From Spirochaetaceae bacterium (lineage in GTDB: Bacteria; Spirochaetota; Spirochaetia; Treponematales; Breznakiellaceae): 14,091 nt of DNA. Location: NCBI GenBank assembly GCA_031283025.1, contig JAITCP010000093.1:1-14091 (forward strand). The letters are read 5' to 3'. How positions within the stretch are numbered: position 1 is the stretch's first letter; each line of letters starts with the position of its first letter. A model generated the notes under the pieces. It searched no databases. It was not told the DNA's origin and saw only the letters and a program-made list of their open reading frames with translations. Both the position numbers and the translations under genes were made by a program. Shown here piece by piece: positions 6,853-12,307 of the stretch.

Positions 6853-8277
6853 TTAGAACAATTGCCCCGCCGCACGGGGATAGGGAATTACATCCCGAAT
6901 ATTTGTCATGCCGGTTATATACTGGGTAAGCCGTTCAAAGCCCAGACCAAAGCCCGAATGGGGGACTGTGCCGTAACGGCGCAAGTCCAGATACCAACTG
7001 TAGTGTTCCGCATTCATCCCCAATTCTGCCATGCGCCTTTCCAGCGCCTCAAGATTTTCTTCCCGCTCGGAACCGCCGATTATCTCCCCCAGCCGGGGAA
7101 CCAGCACATCCATCGCTCTGACGGTCTTACCGTCATCGTTCTGCTTCATGTAAAAGGCTTTTATTTCCCTGGGGTAATCGGTAACGATTACCGGCCCCTT
7201 GATCAGTTCTTCCGTAAGGAAACGCTCATGCTCGCTCTGAAGATCGCAGCCCCAGTAGGGCTTGAATTCAAATGGCCTTGAGCCCTGGGCCTTTTCCAGT
7301 TCGGCGATTGCATCGGTGTAGGTTAAGTGAACAAACTCCGATTCCACAACGGAACGGAGCGTGTCGATTAGCCCCTTTTCGATGCGTTCGTTAAAGAACG
7401 CAAGGTCTTCCGCACACTCATCCAAAATTGTGTTTAGGCAGAATTTTAGAAAATCTTCCGCCAGTGTCATGTTTTCCGGCAGCCGGAAAAAAGCGGTCTC
7501 CGGCTCTATCATCCAGAATTCCGCAAGATGCCGGACGGTGTTGGAATTTTCCGCCCTGAACGTGGGGCCAAAGGTATACACACGGGAAAGGGCTGTTGCG
7601 TAGGTTTCCGCTTCCAATTGGCCGGAAACGGTAAGAAAGGTTTCCCTGCCAAAAAAATCGCCCGCATAAGGAGAGTCCCCCTGTTTTGCAGCGATACTTT
7701 CGGCAGCCTGAGCCGCCCCGGCGGCCTTTCTGGCCGGATCGAGGGTGGTTACCCTGAACATCGATCCCGCTCCTTCCGCGTCGTTTCCGGTGATGACCGG
7801 CGTATGAAGGTAGTGGTAGCCCCGATCCTGAAAAAAACGGTGAACCGCATAGGAAAGCCGGTTGCGAACCCGCATCACCGCGGCGAGGGTATTGGTTCTT
7901 CCCCTAAGCTGGGGCAGCTCCCGCAGGAACTCCAGGGAATGCCGCTTTTTCTGGAGAGGGTACGGGGCAATGCCGTTTTTTTCTTCACCCGGAGCGTCGC
8001 CCAGCAGGGTTATCGACAATGCGGCAACTTCCACCGCCTGCCCCTGTGCCGGAGAAGCGATCAGCGTGCCGGAAATTTCCACCGAGCATCCCGTGGAAAG
8101 CCCCGGCGGAACGGGAACCCCGTCAAAGGTACACTGAATACTGCTAAAGCAGGAGCCGTCATTTACTTCCACAAAGACCAGGTTCTTCATGTCCCGTTTG
8201 GTTCTGACCCAGCCCCGGATTACAATGTTTTCCTGCGGCGGTTCCATGCGCAGGATTTCTTTTATTAAGGGAAACAC
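6853..8277 (-). CDS. asnS: Asparaginyl-tRNA synthetase
   Basis: The product (474 residues) charges tRNA-Asn with asparagine in the cytoplasm. An N-terminal OB-fold anticodon-binding domain (about 17-95, including IRGWVRTKRDMKN) is followed by the class IIb catalytic core: FLTVSGQLEAETYA (213-226), motif 2 with TFRAENSNT and HLAEFWMIEPE (239-260), and motif 3 GFGLGFERL (442-450). The segments GEIIGGSEREE and YGTVPHSGFG are characteristic of AsnRS rather than AspRS, and the length is close to the usual 460-470. The start is a GTG at 8277; the next Met (codon 11) would cut into the conserved N-terminus. There is no Shine-Dalgarno sequence, and an extended -10 element ends 5 bases before the GTG (see promoter entry). 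Its presence suggests direct charging of asparagine rather than reliance on the amidotransferase route for tRNA-Asn. Confidence 0.97.
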   Translation of the reverse strand: MFPLIKEILRMEPPQENIVIRGWVRTKRDMKNLVFVEVNDGSCFSSIQCTFDGVPVPPGLSTGCSVEISGTLIASPAQGQAVEVAALSITLLGDAPGEEKNGIAPYPLQKKRHSLEFLRELPQLRGRTNTLAAVMRVRNRLSYAVHRFFQDRGYHYLHTPVITGNDAEGAGSMFRVTTLDPARKAAGAAQAAESIAAKQGDSPYAGDFFGRETFLTVSGQLEAETYATALSRVYTFGPTFRAENSNTVRHLAEFWMIEPETAFFRLPENMTLAEDFLKFCLNTILDECAEDLAFFNERIEKGLIDTLRSVVESEFVHLTYTDAIAELEKAQGSRPFEFKPYWGCDLQSEHERFLTEELIKGPVIVTDYPREIKAFYMKQNDDGKTVRAMDVLVPRLGEIIGGSEREENLEALERRMAELGMNAEHYSWYLDLRRYGTVPHSGFGLGFERLTQYITGMTNIRDVIPYPRAAGQLF

Positions 8278-8282
8278 GGCTT

Positions 8283-8291
8283 ATTGTATCA
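8283..8291 (-). promoter_or_regulatory. Extended -10 element for asnS, possible leaderless start
   Basis: Read on the - strand, TGATACAAT is a TGn plus TACAAT extended -10. It ends 5 bases before the asnS GTG (intervening bases AAGCC). The usual start point about 7 bases downstream falls on or in the GTG, and no Shine-Dalgarno sequence is present. The -35 region 17 bases upstream (TTATAT) is weak, as is common with extended -10 promoters. Confidence 0.55.
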
Positions 8292-8333
8292 TATATGGGG
8301 GAAAGATATAAAGTAGGCTAAAGCAGGCGTTCA

Positions 8334-8342
8334 TGCTATACT
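8334..8342 (+). promoter_or_regulatory. Extended -10 element for the DUF1848 gene, possible leaderless start
   Basis: TGCTATACT matches TGn plus TATACT (5 of 6 bases of TATAAT). Eight bases (GGCTGTAA) separate it from the ATG at 8351, so the expected transcription start falls 1-2 bases before the start codon. No purine-rich ribosome site is present. The -35 position (TAGGCT at 8314-8319) is poor. Confidence 0.5.
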
Positions 8343-8350
8343 GGCTGTAA

Positions 8351-9346
8351 ATGATAGTAAGTGCTTCAAGACGAACGGACATCCCAGCTTTTTACTCAGA
8401 TTGGTTTTTCAATCGCGTTAAGGAAGGCTTTGTTTTTGTGCGAAATCCAATGAATATTAATCAGATAAGCAAAGTATCACTTTCTCCTGATGTTGTTGAT
8501 TGTATTGTTTTCTGGAGTAAGAATCCAAAGGTAATGATTCCCTTTTTAGATAAACTGAATGAATATAACTATTATTTTCAATTTACTCTCAATCCCTATG
8601 ATCAAGATATTGAAACAAACTTACCTAGCAAAACAAAGATTATTGATACTTTCAAAAAGTTATCAGATAAACTTGGTGCACATAGAGTTATCTGGCGATA
8701 TGATCCAATTCTTATAAACAGAAAATATACAATTCAATACCATGTTGAAAAATTTTCTGAGATAGCAAATGCGTTAAAAGGTTATTCAGAGAAAGTAACA
8801 ATTAGTTTTATTGATTTTTATTCAAAAACAGAACGTAATATGTCGGAGCTTGAAATTGGAAAAAACAATTCGGAAATGAAATTCTTTATAGCGGAAAAAT
8901 TGGCCGATATAGCGCATGAAAATTCGTTTATTATTGATACCTGTGCCGAAGACATTGATTTATCTCAGTATGGAATAATGCATGCAAAGTGTATTGATGA
9001 TAATCTTATAGAACGAATAATAGGATGTCCAGTTGACATAAAGAAAGATAAAACACAGAGATTGGAATGTGGTTGTATTGCAAGTGTTGATATTGGCGCG
9101 TATAATACTTGTTGTCATGGTTGTTTGTATTGTTATGCGAATTATAGTGATTCTGTTGTAGCAGGAAATATTCAAAACCATAATAAATTTTCGCCTCTGA
9201 TGATTGGTGAATGTTTTGAAGAAGATAGATGTACTGAAAGAGAAGCAAAAAGTAATAAAGCGCCCCGCAGAGCAGCGGGATATTTCGTTCTCCCGTGTGA
9301 AGGCAACAAAAGCCGGTTGGTGGGCGTTACTGGATTTGAACTATAA
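8351..9346 (+). CDS. DUF1848 family protein with Cys-rich C-terminal cluster and chimeric tail
   Basis: The product has 331 residues. The N-terminus MIVSASRRTDIPAFYSDWF, the central IVFWSKNP, FQFTLNPY and VIWRYDPI, and the C-terminal cluster CGC...DIGAYNTCCHGCLYCYA (Cys240, 242, 254, 255, 258, 261) are the hallmarks of DUF1848, a family with no established function. The Cys pattern suggests an iron-sulphur cluster of the radical SAM or photoproduct-lyase-like kind; that is inference. The family-like sequence runs to about residue 302 (CTEREAKSNK). The normal short tail is then replaced by about 28 residues read from tRNA-derived repeats, ending LVGVTGFEL, a reading of the tRNA T-arm complement. 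The gene is far more AT-rich than its neighbours (30-33% GC in two sampled 60-base lines) and is rich in AAT, ATT and TTA-type codons, suggesting recent acquisition. No mobility gene is adjacent. The product is probably close to intact, since all Cys residues remain. Confidence 0.85.
   Translation: MIVSASRRTDIPAFYSDWFFNRVKEGFVFVRNPMNINQISKVSLSPDVVDCIVFWSKNPKVMIPFLDKLNEYNYYFQFTLNPYDQDIETNLPSKTKIIDTFKKLSDKLGAHRVIWRYDPILINRKYTIQYHVEKFSEIANALKGYSEKVTISFIDFYSKTERNMSELEIGKNNSEMKFFIAEKLADIAHENSFIIDTCAEDIDLSQYGIMHAKCIDDNLIERIIGCPVDIKKDKTQRLECGCIASVDIGAYNTCCHGCLYCYANYSDSVVAGNIQNHNKFSPLMIGECFEEDRCTEREAKSNKAPRRAAGYFVLPCEGNKSRLVGVTGFEL
9264..9279 (-). terminator. Possible weak terminator downstream of the tRNA-Val cluster
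   Basis: On the - strand, CCCGC and GCGGG form a 5-bp stem with loop TGCTCT. It is followed after a GCGC spacer by TTTATTACTTTTT. It lies beyond the tRNA and its partial copies and could end their transcription. The stem is short and the T-run is interrupted and offset, so the call is weak. Confidence 0.25.
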
Positions 9347-9382
9347 ACAAAAGCCGGTTGGTGGGCAATACTGGATTTGAAC
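9288..9382 (-). repeat. Partial tRNA-Val copies, distal block
   Basis: The block contains a 16-base piece of the tRNA anticodon arm (9288-9303, 15 of 16 bases as in the real tRNA at 9547-9562) and two 35-base copies of the tRNA 3' end with trailer (9307-9341 and 9348-9382, 41 bases apart). Each 35-base copy covers the trailer, CCA, discriminator, 3' acceptor strand, T-loop and part of the T-stem, read on the - strand. The first has GTT where the tRNA acceptor has AAT, so it cannot pair as in the tRNA. None of the copies could fold into a complete tRNA. The first copy is also read in frame as the tail of the DUF1848 protein. Confidence 0.85.
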
Positions 9383-9402
9383 TGTGGTTTTTTCTCCGCA
9401 AT

Positions 9403-9438
9403 CTGCAAAAAACGCTCAACGTATCGCGTTTTTCGCAG
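9403..9438. repeat. Inverted repeat between the two tRNA-derived blocks
   Basis: Arms 9403-9415 (CTGCAAAAAACGC) and 9426-9438 (GCGTTTTTCGCAG) are complementary at 12 of 13 positions, with a 10-base loop. It lies in a 64-base segment (9383-9446) unrelated to the tRNA that separates the two blocks of partial copies. There is no T-run after it on either strand, so it is not a standard terminator. Confidence 0.7.
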
Positions 9439-9446
9439 CAAAAACA

Positions 9447-9539
9447 TTCTCCCGTGTGAAGGAAAAAAGCCGGTTAGTGGGCGATACTGGATTTGAACTA
9501 TAAACAAAAGCCGATTGGTGGGCAATACTGGATTTGAAC
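9447..9539 (-). repeat. Partial tRNA-Val copies, proximal block reaching into the intact tRNA
   Basis: This second version of the distal block has the anticodon-arm piece at 9447-9462, a 35-base 3'-end copy at 9464-9498 and another at 9505-9539. The last belongs to the intact tRNA gene. The spacing of 41 bases between the two 3'-end copies is the same as in the distal block, and the blocks are offset by 157-159 bases, so a doublet was duplicated as one unit after it first formed. Confidence 0.85.
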
Positions 9540-9605
9540 CAGTGACTTCTACCGTGTGAAGGTAGCACTCTCGCCACTGAGTTAATTGCCCCCAACCAGC
9601 TTTTG
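9505..9605. repeat. 14-bp imperfect inverted repeat flanking the tRNA-Val gene
   Basis: The bases 9505-9518 (CAAAAGCCGATTGG) and 9592-9605 (CCAACCAGCTTTTG) are complementary apart from two positions that become G-U wobbles in RNA. They abut the acceptor-stem strands, so the precursor RNA could form an extended stem of 7 + 14 pairs, with the discriminator A as a bulge and the encoded CCA paired. The left arm also occurs in the partial copies, as CAAAAGCCGG or a shortened version. Confidence 0.8.
9516..9591 (-). tRNA. tRNA-Val (anticodon CAC), CCA encoded
   Basis: On the - strand the 76 bases fold into a complete cloverleaf. The acceptor GGGCAAT (9585-9591) pairs with ATTGCCC (9520-9526). The D-stem is ACTC/GAGT with GG in its 8-base loop. 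The anticodon stem CTACC/GGTAG (9561-9565 and 9549-9553) carries loop TTCACAC, giving anticodon CAC at 9556-9558, which reads GUG. The variable loop is AAGTC and the T-stem ACTGG/CCAGT has loop TTCAAAT. The discriminator A (9519) is followed directly by an encoded CCA (9516-9518). All stems are perfect, so the gene should be functional. It stands alone, facing away from hisD, and its 3' side is followed by partial copies of itself. Confidence 0.95.
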
Positions 9606-9687
9606 CTGAATCGGCGCACCGCTTCGAGTAACGGCTTGTGGTTAGTCTACCATAAAGTCAAAGATCGGATCAAGCCCAAAAAATTGA

Positions 9688-9716
9688 TTGTAAATAGCGC
9701 CGTTTATTGATACACT
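9688..9716 (+). promoter_or_regulatory. Promoter for hisD, possible leaderless start
   Basis: TTGTAA (9688-9693, 4 of 6 to TTGACA) is followed after 17 bases by TACACT (9711-9716), itself preceded by TGA to give an extended -10. Six bases separate the -10 from the ATG at 9723, so transcription should start on or beside the start codon. The bases before the ATG (AGCCCC) contain no Shine-Dalgarno sequence. I see no His-rich leader peptide, T-box or attenuator in 9606-9722, and nothing else recognisable there. Confidence 0.55.
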
Positions 9717-9722
9717 AGCCCC

Positions 9723-11195
9723 ATGCAGATCGTTGATGCCGGACAATTTGACAATTACTGGAAGTCCCGGGTTACCACGGCAGAAACAAGGCCGGATGAT
9801 GAAGGGACTGTTGATTCCCGTGTGCGGGAAATTATAGAAGCGGTGAGGAGTAAAGGGGATGCGGCAGTCCGCCGTTATGCGCAGCGTTTTGACAAAAGCT
9901 CCCCGGAAAAGCTGGAAGTGCCTACCGGTATGGCGGAGGCTGCCTGGGAGGCGCTCCGCAAAACGGAGAGGAAACTGGCTGCCGCAATGGAATTGGCCGC
10001 CTTTCATATTCGGGATTTTGCGGAACTTCAACGGAAGCAGTTTGCTGATTTTGAAACCGAAATGGATGAGGGCCTTTTTACCGGCCAGCGGATAATCCCC
10101 GTAGAGCGGGCGGCGGTCTATGTGCCCGCAGGCCGTTTTCCGCTCTTTTCCTCCGTGTTGATGGGGATGCTTCCCGCCCTGGCCGCCGGTGTGGAGGAGC
10201 TTGTCCTTGCTTCGCCGCCTATGGAAGACGGCTTCCCCGCCCCGCGTATTATGGCTGCCGCCGCATTGGCAGTAAGCCTTGACCGGGGCAAAATGGCCGC
10301 CGGTGCGGAAAGTCCGCAAGCCAGGCTGCGGATTTTTGCTATGGGCGGCGCTCAGGCAATTGCCGCGCTTGCCCTTGGTACTGAATCGGTTCCCAGGGCA
10401 AGCGTCATCATCGGGCCGGGAAATAAATATGTGGCGGCGGCAAAACGTATGCTTTTTGGTGAAGTGGGGATCGACTTTGTGGCCGGCCCTACGGATGTAC
10501 TGATTATCGTCGATCACGGCGCGGCGGATGTGTCAAAGGCCGGAGCGGCAGTTACCGGATCAATGAGCGCCGGAACAACAGCCGGCCCGGCGGAAATCAT
10601 CGCCGCGGATATGCTGGCTCAGGCGGAACATGATCCCGATGCCAGAGCCCGCGCTCTTGTCCCCAATAGCGGCATGGCGGAAAAAATTAGCACGGCCCTG
10701 GAAAGGCGGCTTGCCGCTTTGCCGGAAGAATCGCGGGCAATAGCCGGAGCATCTTTGGATGCGGGAGGGCTAATCGTCGTTTACAAGACCAGGGAGGAAG
10801 CGATCCGCATTGCCAACATCATCGCCCCGGAACATCTGGAACTTCATTCGGAAAATCCCGGCGGCTGGACTTCCGGCACAGGAGATCGCCTTAAAAACTA
10901 CGGCTCCCTCTTTACCGGCGCGCTGGCGGCGGAAGTGCTGGGCGATTACAGCGCGGGGGTAAACCATACCCTTCCCACTTCAGGGAGCGCCCGTTTTACC
11001 GGAGGGCTTTCTGTCCGGCATTTCCTTAAAACTGTTACAACGCTGCGTTGTACCACCGGCGCGGGCTTTGAGAAGGCGCGGAAGGCGGCGGAAATTCTGG
11101 GCAGGGCGGAAGGGTTAATCGCGCATTCGCGGGCCGCTTATGAACGGACTGTTTATGAACAACGGCGTTCTAACGAACAGCGTATACCGGAATGA
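9723..11195 (+). CDS. hisD: Histidinol dehydrogenase
   Basis: The enzyme oxidises L-histidinol to L-histidine in two NAD+-dependent steps, the last of histidine synthesis. Family signatures are clear: GQRIIPVERAAVYVPAGRFP (121-140), MGGAQAIAALALGTESVP (207-224), GPGNKYV (231-237), FVAGPTDVLI (252-261), DMLAQAEHDPDAR (296-308), APEHLEL (368-374), GDYSAGVNHTLPTSGSARF (407-425). By comparison with E. coli HisD, the zinc ligands Gln300, His303, Asp408 and His468 and the catalytic Glu370/His371 are present. The length is 490 against the usual 430. The excess lies mainly in two Ala/Gly-rich inserts, at about 184-203 (before the GGAQAIA segment) and about 268-289 (between VDHGAAD and PAEIIAAD), plus a short C-terminal tail. 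The start ATG at 9723 gives the typical N-terminus but has no ribosome site; see the promoter entry. The stop overlaps the start of the radical SAM gene (ATGA). No other his gene is in the window. Confidence 0.95.
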   Translation: MQIVDAGQFDNYWKSRVTTAETRPDDEGTVDSRVREIIEAVRSKGDAAVRRYAQRFDKSSPEKLEVPTGMAEAAWEALRKTERKLAAAMELAAFHIRDFAELQRKQFADFETEMDEGLFTGQRIIPVERAAVYVPAGRFPLFSSVLMGMLPALAAGVEELVLASPPMEDGFPAPRIMAAAALAVSLDRGKMAAGAESPQARLRIFAMGGAQAIAALALGTESVPRASVIIGPGNKYVAAAKRMLFGEVGIDFVAGPTDVLIIVDHGAADVSKAGAAVTGSMSAGTTAGPAEIIAADMLAQAEHDPDARARALVPNSGMAEKISTALERRLAALPEESRAIAGASLDAGGLIVVYKTREEAIRIANIIAPEHLELHSENPGGWTSGTGDRLKNYGSLFTGALAAEVLGDYSAGVNHTLPTSGSARFTGGLSVRHFLKTVTTLRCTTGAGFEKARKAAEILGRAEGLIAHSRAAYERTVYEQRRSNEQRIPE

Positions 11196-12094
11196 CAATC
11201 GGCACTATAACAAACCACCGGAGCAGGGAAGAAGGAGCGATTATCTATCCCGTCCATTCCCGCCGGTCCGGAGGGCTTTCCATTGGGGTAAACCTTTTTC
11301 CGGATCGCAAAGTCTGTTCCTTTAACTGCCCATACTGTGAAGTTTTTCCCTTTGAAGCGGATGTCTTTTTTAGCATGGAAACGATGAAATCCGCCCTCTG
11401 CCGGACAGTTCAGGAAGCACAGAAAAACGGCGTTCCCATAAAGGACATTTGTTTTTCCGGTAACGGCGAACCAACAATGTCGCCGTTTTTTACGGAAGCC
11501 GTTACGGCGGCGGCGGCCATACGGTCAGAATTGGCTCCCGAAGCAAAACTTGTGGCGATCACCAACGGGACAGGGCTGCTGAATCAGGCGGTATTCCAAT
11601 TTCTTAAAACAGCGTCTTTACCCGGCATTGACCTTCATATCTGGCTTAAACTTGACGCGGCAACAGAAGCATGGTACAACGCCGTGGATCGCTCAGCAGT
11701 CCCTTTTATGGAACTGGTTTCCCGTATCCGTGATTTTGCAGGCTCAGGAGCGCCCTTTACTATTCAAACAATGCTATGTAAAATAAAGAGCGCTTTACCG
11801 CCGCCGGAAGAAAGCGCCGCATGGGTGCAGTTGGTAACAGAACTTGCCGCCCTTTCCGCCGCAAGTGTTAGAGATTGCTGCGCTGTAGGCCATACCGGCG
11901 CAACGGGCGGTTACTGCGTTACGGAAAACAAGCCGCACATAAGGGCGGTGCAGCTTTACGGCAAAGCGCGGCCCGCGCCGGAAGACCCGCTGGCAGAGGC
12001 GGCGCCAACGGAAGCGCTGGAAGAACGGGCAGCGCTGCTCCGCGGGGCGCTGGATAAAGCGGGAATGATCGTCCCGGTGGAAGTGTATAAGTAG
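11192..12094 (+). CDS. Radical SAM domain protein, specific function unknown
   Basis: The product has 300 residues. The cluster motif Cys42-SFN-Cys46-PY-Cys49 is the CxxxCxxC of radical SAM enzymes, which bind a [4Fe-4S] cluster and cleave S-adenosylmethionine to a radical. It is preceded by HSRRSGGLSIGVNLFP and followed by CFSGNGEPTMSP (87-98; the usual GGEP-type SAM-binding strand, here GNGEPT) and LVAITNGTGLL. The layout recalls the COG0731 group of Fe-S oxidoreductases (SRR.G.SLG..P...C.F.C.YC), but the substrate is not evident. The C-terminal quarter has further Cys residues (DCCAVGHTGATGGYC) that could bind a second cofactor or may simply be structural. Translation is coupled to hisD through ATGA (11192-11195), suggesting co-expression, although no link to histidine synthesis is known to me. 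The gene ends at TAG 12092-12094, directly before the hairpin-rich segment. Confidence 0.85.
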   Translation: MTIGTITNHRSREEGAIIYPVHSRRSGGLSIGVNLFPDRKVCSFNCPYCEVFPFEADVFFSMETMKSALCRTVQEAQKNGVPIKDICFSGNGEPTMSPFFTEAVTAAAAIRSELAPEAKLVAITNGTGLLNQAVFQFLKTASLPGIDLHIWLKLDAATEAWYNAVDRSAVPFMELVSRIRDFAGSGAPFTIQTMLCKIKSALPPPEESAAWVQLVTELAALSAASVRDCCAVGHTGATGGYCVTENKPHIRAVQLYGKARPAPEDPLAEAAPTEALEERAALLRGALDKAGMIVPVEVYK

Positions 12095-12133
12095 TGTCTG
12101 TCCACAAAGTCGGTTACTTTGCGGCCAGACCTT

Positions 12134-12165
12134 GCATTTTCTCAACCTTTAGGTTGCGAAAATGC
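12134..12165. repeat. 13-pair hairpin with one internal mismatch
   Basis: GCATTTTC (12134-12141) pairs with GAAAATGC (12158-12165). After one T/C mismatch, CAACC (12143-12147) pairs with GGTTG (12152-12156), closing a TTTA tetraloop. It begins 40 bases after the radical SAM stop and could protect or define an mRNA 3' end. Confidence 0.8.
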
Positions 12166-12197
12166 GACAATAAGGTAGTTGCGGACTACCAGTCCGA

Positions 12198-12223
12198 GTC
12201 CATAATGTGTCTACATTATGGAC
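12198..12223. repeat. Perfect 11-bp inverted repeat with four-base loop
   Basis: GTCCATAATGT (12198-12208) and ACATTATGGAC (12213-12223) are exact complements around GTCT. It could be an RNA hairpin or, as DNA, a dimeric-protein binding site. It lies 85 bases before the receptor start codon. Confidence 0.8.
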
Positions 12224-12286
12224 AAACTTTAAGTAACGTTCACAGTCTGCACAACTACAAACAGATGTTAACTTTATTGTTAACCT

Positions 12287-12299
12287 TATAATGAGGGGA
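12287..12299 (+). promoter_or_regulatory. -10-like TATAAT and ribosome binding site before the TonB receptor gene
   Basis: TATAAT (12287-12292) is a perfect -10 hexamer but has no convincing -35 17 bases upstream. It is followed at once by GAGGGGA (12293-12299), a strong Shine-Dalgarno sequence 8 bases before the TTG at 12308. If the TATAAT were used, the transcript would start at about 12299 and lose the ribosome site. One of the two is therefore probably fortuitous, and the ribosome site decides the TTG start. Confidence 0.5.
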
Positions 12300-12307
12300 T
12301 TGTAAAA

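Larger units (their letters stand above)
12105..12284. repeat. Array of inverted repeats in the radical SAM / TonB receptor intergenic region
   Basis: This non-coding stretch carries consecutive stem-loop candidates: CAAAGT/ACTTTG (12105-12121, loop 5); a 13-pair hairpin at 12134-12165; GGTAGT/ACTACC (12174-12190, loop 5), which competes with GGACT/AGTCC (12183-12195); a perfect 11-pair hairpin at 12198-12223; and a GTTAAC pair (12267-12272 and 12279-12284). None is followed by a T-run on either strand, so a simple terminator does not explain them. Possible identities are a structured RNA, a small non-autonomous mobile element, or remnants of both. The only overlapping frame (GTG at 12094 to 12291) looks non-coding. 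Confidence 0.65.

Noticed and set aside
7528..8268. Long + strand frame (246 codons) antisense to asnS
   Set aside because: asnS is unmistakable on the opposite strand; the antisense frame is rich in Arg/Gly and has no recognisable domain, as expected of a shadow in GC-rich coding DNA.
9288..9562. CRISPR array, because of regularly repeated 35-base units
   Set aside because: The repeats are pieces of the neighbouring tRNA, the spacings (41, then 116, then 41) are irregular, the spacers are not unique and no cas gene is present.
8278..9605. Complete integrative element inserted at the tRNA 3' end
   Set aside because: No integrase or phage gene lies between asnS and the tRNA, and no tRNA 3'-end copy is found at the far side (8278-8350); only scars or local duplications can be supported.
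9172..9619. Overlapping - strand open frames of 67 and 117 codons across the tRNA-derived repeats
   Set aside because: They are translations of tRNA pieces and the complement of the DUF1848 gene, with repeated tRNA-type peptides such as FKSSIAHQ; no ribosome site or protein family is seen.
9606..9722. Histidine leader peptide, T-box or attenuator before hisD
   Set aside because: No run of His codons, no T-box motif and no terminator-type hairpin is visible; the promoter appears to lie directly at the start codon.
9642..10517. Long - strand frame (291 codons) antisense to hisD
   Set aside because: It is the complement of clear hisD coding sequence and its promoter, with no domain of its own.
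12094..12291. 65-codon + strand frame starting with GTG after the radical SAM stop
   Set aside because: It runs straight through the hairpin array, has no ribosome site of its own and shows no family features; the DNA is better explained as structured non-coding sequence.
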